A stretch of DNA of 64,000 nucleotides. Source: Thalassomonas sp. RHCl1. Lineage in GTDB: Bacteria > Pseudomonadota > Gammaproteobacteria > Enterobacterales > Alteromonadaceae. This document shows, piece by piece, positions 61,232 through 64,000 of the stretch. The stretch's first letter is position 1. Every line of letters starts with the position of its first letter. The notes below the pieces were generated by a model that was not told the origin of the DNA, did no database searches, and saw nothing but the letters and a program-made list of their open reading frames with translations. The stretch spans positions 124,001-188,000 of the forward strand of contig NZ_CANDNZ010000009.1 of assembly GCF_947387555.1 (NCBI RefSeq), given 5' to 3'. A program made the translations under genes and the position numbers.

Positions 61232-62620
61232 TTGAGTAGTACCGCTTTTTCATCCCTTAAATTACGTATTGAGCTGCAAGAGAATTTAAGCAGCTTAGGT
61301 TATCAGGCCATGACGGCGATCCAGGCGCAGAGTTTACCCGATATCCTGGCGGGCAAAGATGTGATTGCCCAGGGGAAAACCGGCTCGGGTAAGACGGCGG
61401 CGTTTTCTTTGGGGTTATTGCAGCAGCTTAATGTTAAGCGTTTTCGTATCCAGTCGCTGGTGTTATGTCCAACCCGGGAGCTGGCGGACCAGGTAGCGAA
61501 AGAAATCCGTAAATTGGCGCGTACCATACATAATATCAAGGTATTAACCTTATGTGGCGGCATGCCTTTTGGCCCGCAAATAGGCTCCCTGGAGCACGGT
61601 GCCCATATCGTGGTGGGTACACCGGGGCGGGTGGAAGAACATGTGCGCAAAGGCACTTTGAATCTTGATAATGTTACCACTTTAGTGCTCGATGAAGCTG
61701 ACCGCATGCTGGAAATGGGCTTTGCACCCTCCCTGGAGGCCATCATTGAACAGGCGCCGAAAAAGCGTCAGAACTTACTGTTCAGTGCCACTTATCCCGC
61801 GCAGATCAAAGCCATTGCCGGCGCTGTGATGACAAATCCCGTGATGGTGAAAGTAGCGGCAACTCATGATAATAGCAGTATCAGCCAGCACTTTTACCAG
61901 GTAGAAGATAACCGGCAGCGGCTGGAAGCCCTGCGTTTGTTGCTCCTGGCCCATAACCCGGCTTCTTCCGTGGTCTTTTGTAATACCAAAAGAGAAGTAC
62001 AGGAAGTTGCGGATGAACTGCATAATTACGGTTTTAGCGTATTAGCCCTGCACGGTGATTTAGAGCAAAGAGACAGGGATAAAGCCCTGATCCGTTTTGC
62101 CAATAAAAGTGCCAATATCCTGGTGGCTACAGATGTTGCCGCCCGCGGACTGGATATTGAAGCCCTGGATGCGGTGTTTAATTATCATATTGCCCGCGAC
62201 AGTGAAGTACATGTGCACCGTATCGGCCGCACCGGACGTGCCGGTAGTAAAGGGCATGCTTATTCTTTTTACAGCGACAAGGAAAGTTATAAGCTTGCTT
62301 TACTGGAAGATTACTTAGATCGCACCATAGCAGGCGAAACTTTGCCTGATGCGGGTGTGCTTGCCAATAAACCGGCCGCTCCCCTGATGACGACTCTGCT
62401 GATTGACGGCGGCAAGAAACAAAAATTACGTCCGGGGGATATCTTAGGGGCCTTAACCGGTGAGAAAGGCATTCGCGGTGACCAGGTGGGAAAAATCAAT
62501 GTCTTTGACTTTTTTGCCTATGTCGCGGTGGCGAAAAATGCCGTAACCCCGGCGTTAAGAAAGCTGGAAAAAGGTAAGATGAAAGGACGTAACTTCAGGG
62601 TGCGTATCGTCAAAGATTAG
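61232..62620 (+). CDS. dbpA: ATP-dependent 23S rRNA helicase DbpA
   Basis: This 462-aa DEAD-box helicase starts at TTG with AGGAT upstream. Motifs in order: Walker A AQGKTGSGKT (GKTGSGKT at about 48-55), VLDEADRML with DEAD at 155-158, SAT-type FSATYPA, and HRIGRTGRAG. The C-terminal RNA-binding domain (about 385-462) is the DbpA type, which recognises hairpin 92 of 23S rRNA during 50S assembly. The arrangement is complete and functional-looking. Confidence 0.95.
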   Translation: MSSTAFSSLKLRIELQENLSSLGYQAMTAIQAQSLPDILAGKDVIAQGKTGSGKTAAFSLGLLQQLNVKRFRIQSLVLCPTRELADQVAKEIRKLARTIHNIKVLTLCGGMPFGPQIGSLEHGAHIVVGTPGRVEEHVRKGTLNLDNVTTLVLDEADRMLEMGFAPSLEAIIEQAPKKRQNLLFSATYPAQIKAIAGAVMTNPVMVKVAATHDNSSISQHFYQVEDNRQRLEALRLLLLAHNPASSVVFCNTKREVQEVADELHNYGFSVLALHGDLEQRDRDKALIRFANKSANILVATDVAARGLDIEALDAVFNYHIARDSEVHVHRIGRTGRAGSKGHAYSFYSDKESYKLALLEDYLDRTIAGETLPDAGVLANKPAAPLMTTLLIDGGKKQKLRPGDILGALTGEKGIRGDQVGKINVFDFFAYVAVAKNAVTPALRKLEKGKMKGRNFRVRIVKD

Positions 62621-62837
62621 CTTTCCTTTTCGTTGATACCGTCTTGCGCTTTTCAGGTGCGGGGCGGCATTAACTTGTCACTTTGCTTACTTCTTTTGCT
62701 CTTATCACTTCATCACTTGAACTTGCACCGGCTCTTAAGGCAACCTTAAGCTTGCATTGATAAAGTCGCCATCTGTTTTACTTATCTATTAGCTTAGTGC
62801 TAATTAGCCTGGTTCCAATTAACAGAGAAGTAGCGCA

Positions 62838-63509
62838 TTGAATATATTAATCGTTGAAGACTCCCTATCGTTAAGGCGCAGCCTGCGCCTGGGATTAACT
62901 AACCTGGGTTTTACCCTGGATGATACCGGCGACGGCTCCGAGGGCTTATCTATGGCACTGACAGGGGATTATCAGTTGCTGATCTTAGATATTATGTTGC
63001 CGGGGCTCGATGGCCTGTCGATATTAAAGGCCCTGCGCAAGGCGAAAAGCAATATCAAGGTATTATTGCTGTCGGCCAAAGACCTGCCGCAAGATAAAGT
63101 CAAAGGGCTGCTTGAAGGGGCGGATGATTATATGACTAAGCCTTTTTCCTTTGATGAACTCCATGCCCGGCTAGTCAACCTGATGCGGCGCGGCGATCTC
63201 TGTGTGGCGTTGAATAAGATTTGCATCAGTAACTTTTCTTTAGACATCAACCTGAAGCAGCTTTTTTTTGGCAATGACAAGGTGGGATTAACCCCCAATG
63301 AATATAAGATCATCGAATGCCTGTTTTCCAACCAAAACAAGGTGATCAGTCCGGAAAAACTCAGTGAATATATTGTTGGCCAGTACGATGTAATTTCAAA
63401 AAACTCTATTGAAGCGCATCTTTCCTCTGCCCGGAAAAAGATCAAAGGCTTAGGGGGGGATTTACCGGTGAAAACTAAACGGGGTTTTGGTTATATCGCC
63501 GCTAACTGA
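62838..63509 (+). CDS. OmpR-family response regulator
   Basis: This 223-aa protein starts at TTG. It has a receiver domain with Asp51 (LLILDIMLPGLDG) and Lys101 (TKPFS). A C-terminal winged helix with EYKIIECLFSNQ, SPEKLSEYI and KTKRGFGYIAAN follows. Its stop overlaps the kinase ATG (ATGA at 63507-63511), so the pair is coupled. It differs from the PhoP-like regulator in the window, so the two systems are not duplicates. Confidence 0.93.
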   Translation: MNILIVEDSLSLRRSLRLGLTNLGFTLDDTGDGSEGLSMALTGDYQLLILDIMLPGLDGLSILKALRKAKSNIKVLLLSAKDLPQDKVKGLLEGADDYMTKPFSFDELHARLVNLMRRGDLCVALNKICISNFSLDINLKQLFFGNDKVGLTPNEYKIIECLFSNQNKVISPEKLSEYIVGQYDVISKNSIEAHLSSARKKIKGLGGDLPVKTKRGFGYIAAN

Positions 63510-64000
63510 TGACCATGCATTCCATTAAAAACCGCCTGGTGAGATCCATCAGCATTATTATTTCGGTGATCTTAGTGGCTATTTTATTGATGACAGACTT
63601 AAGTGTTGATGGTTTGCTGGAGGTACAATTTAATAAAACCCTGTTACATGAGGCCAACAGCCTGATCACTTTGGTCGAAGAAGAATCCGAAGGGGTGGAT
63701 TTTATGTTTGCCGATGAATTTATGCCGGAGTTTTCATCGCGAACCGATACCGAGTATTTTCAGTTTTGGCGTAATAACCAGACTTTTGAGAAGTCCGGTT
63801 CATTAGGGTTTTATAAAGTCAATCAACTGCCTAAAACTGAGTTGCCATTAAATAGCCATCTATTTATGGATATCAGCTTACCTGACGGACGGGCCGGGCG
63901 GGAAGTGCTTATTCATTTTATGCCACAAGTGGATATGGATGAAAGAGAGCGCCGGAGCAAGGCCCGCCTTAGTGACAGTGAGCGTACTTCCATGTACCTG
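63509..64000 (+). CDS. sensor histidine kinase, 5' part only
   Basis: The reading frame continues to the window edge (164 codons visible). A membrane segment (about 7-31, LVRSISIIISVILVAILL) precedes a periplasmic sensor region starting TDLSVDGLLEVQFNKTLLHE. The catalytic domains lie outside the window. The ATG follows the response-regulator stop by overlap, as usual for a coupled pair. Confidence 0.8.
   Translation, partial: MTMHSIKNRLVRSISIIISVILVAILLMTDLSVDGLLEVQFNKTLLHEANSLITLVEEESEGVDFMFADEFMPEFSSRTDTEYFQFWRNNQTFEKSGSLGFYKVNQLPKTELPLNSHLFMDISLPDGRAGREVLIHFMPQVDMDERERRSKARLSDSERTSMYL

Noticed and set aside
61303-61746. 147-codon minus-strand open frame inside dbpA
   Set aside because: It is a shadow frame of the well-supported helicase gene, with no own start signal.

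Overview
The window looks like chromosomal DNA of a marine gammaproteobacterium of the order Alteromonadales, most like the Colwelliaceae (Thalassomonas-type). The reasons are the mixture of families (DUF3545, MiaE, DbpA, a short HPF, DUF808, a Bcr/CflA exporter, a PhoP/PhoQ-like pair), moderate GC content, frequent GTG/TTG starts with clear Shine-Dalgarno sequences, and many chemotaxis and cyclic-di-GMP proteins. This assignment is inferred from gene content; no rRNA or tRNA gene is present to confirm it. I see no insertion sequence, integrase, phage module or CRISPR array. The region reads as ordinary chromosome with several accessory pockets.

Layout. 0-11 kb: a truncated heme-binding HAMP sensor, a coupled aldo/keto reductase-DUF6064 pair, two unknown proteins, an acid-phosphatase-like lipoprotein, a DUF6279 lipoprotein, a Spo0M-like protein, a TetR regulator, an HBM-type chemoreceptor and a 56-aa DUF3545 protein. 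11-17 kb: a sulfotransferase, the tRNA hydroxylase MiaE, a 53-aa peptide with a double-glycine leader resembling a RiPP precursor, then (same strand, upstream of it) a periplasmic binding protein and a TonB receptor, followed by a frameshifted binding-protein gene. 17-26 kb: a queuosine-tRNA mannosyltransferase homologue, VOC and flavin-reductase proteins, an M35 zinc protease next to a free-standing copy of its N-terminal domain, a DUF808 membrane protein, a PhoD-like phosphatase and a GGDEF protein with a ruined active-site motif. 26-32 kb: a large secreted two-domain protein with a Gly/Thr/Asp linker, a compact 30-aa Cys-rich gene behind a textbook FNR site, a 48-bp tandem repeat array and a dCache chemoreceptor. 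32-46 kb: Nudix, HDOD, YgjP-like and aspartyl-protease-like proteins, an MscS channel, a PAS-PAS-GGDEF cyclase, an ABC-2 exporter, DJ-1/PfpI, Bcr/CflA, AraC and TauE-like proteins. 46-64 kb: an unknown membrane protein, an orphan MlaC, further GGDEF proteins, an HxlR-NudC pair with a paired operator, HPF, a thioesterase, a His-rich glycine-zipper protein, a PepSY-response regulator-kinase operon, binding-protein-type sensors, DbpA and a second two-component pair cut by the right edge.

How the genes work together. The dominant theme is signal input at the envelope: two chemoreceptors, one heme sensor, four GGDEF proteins (one probably inactive), two two-component systems and several periplasmic solute-binding folds without transporters. 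A second theme is translation and RNA: MiaE, the QTMAN-like enzyme, HPF and DbpA. The best candidates for something undescribed are (i) the FNR-box/30-aa CCGGCGG peptide unit at 29148-29407, which has promoter, RBS, ORF and terminator all visible in 260 bp; (ii) the RiPP-like precursor at 12609-12770, with its own strong promoter, next to a TonB receptor and a binding protein; and (iii) the M35 protease plus free-standing pro-domain-like paralogue at 19680-21389.
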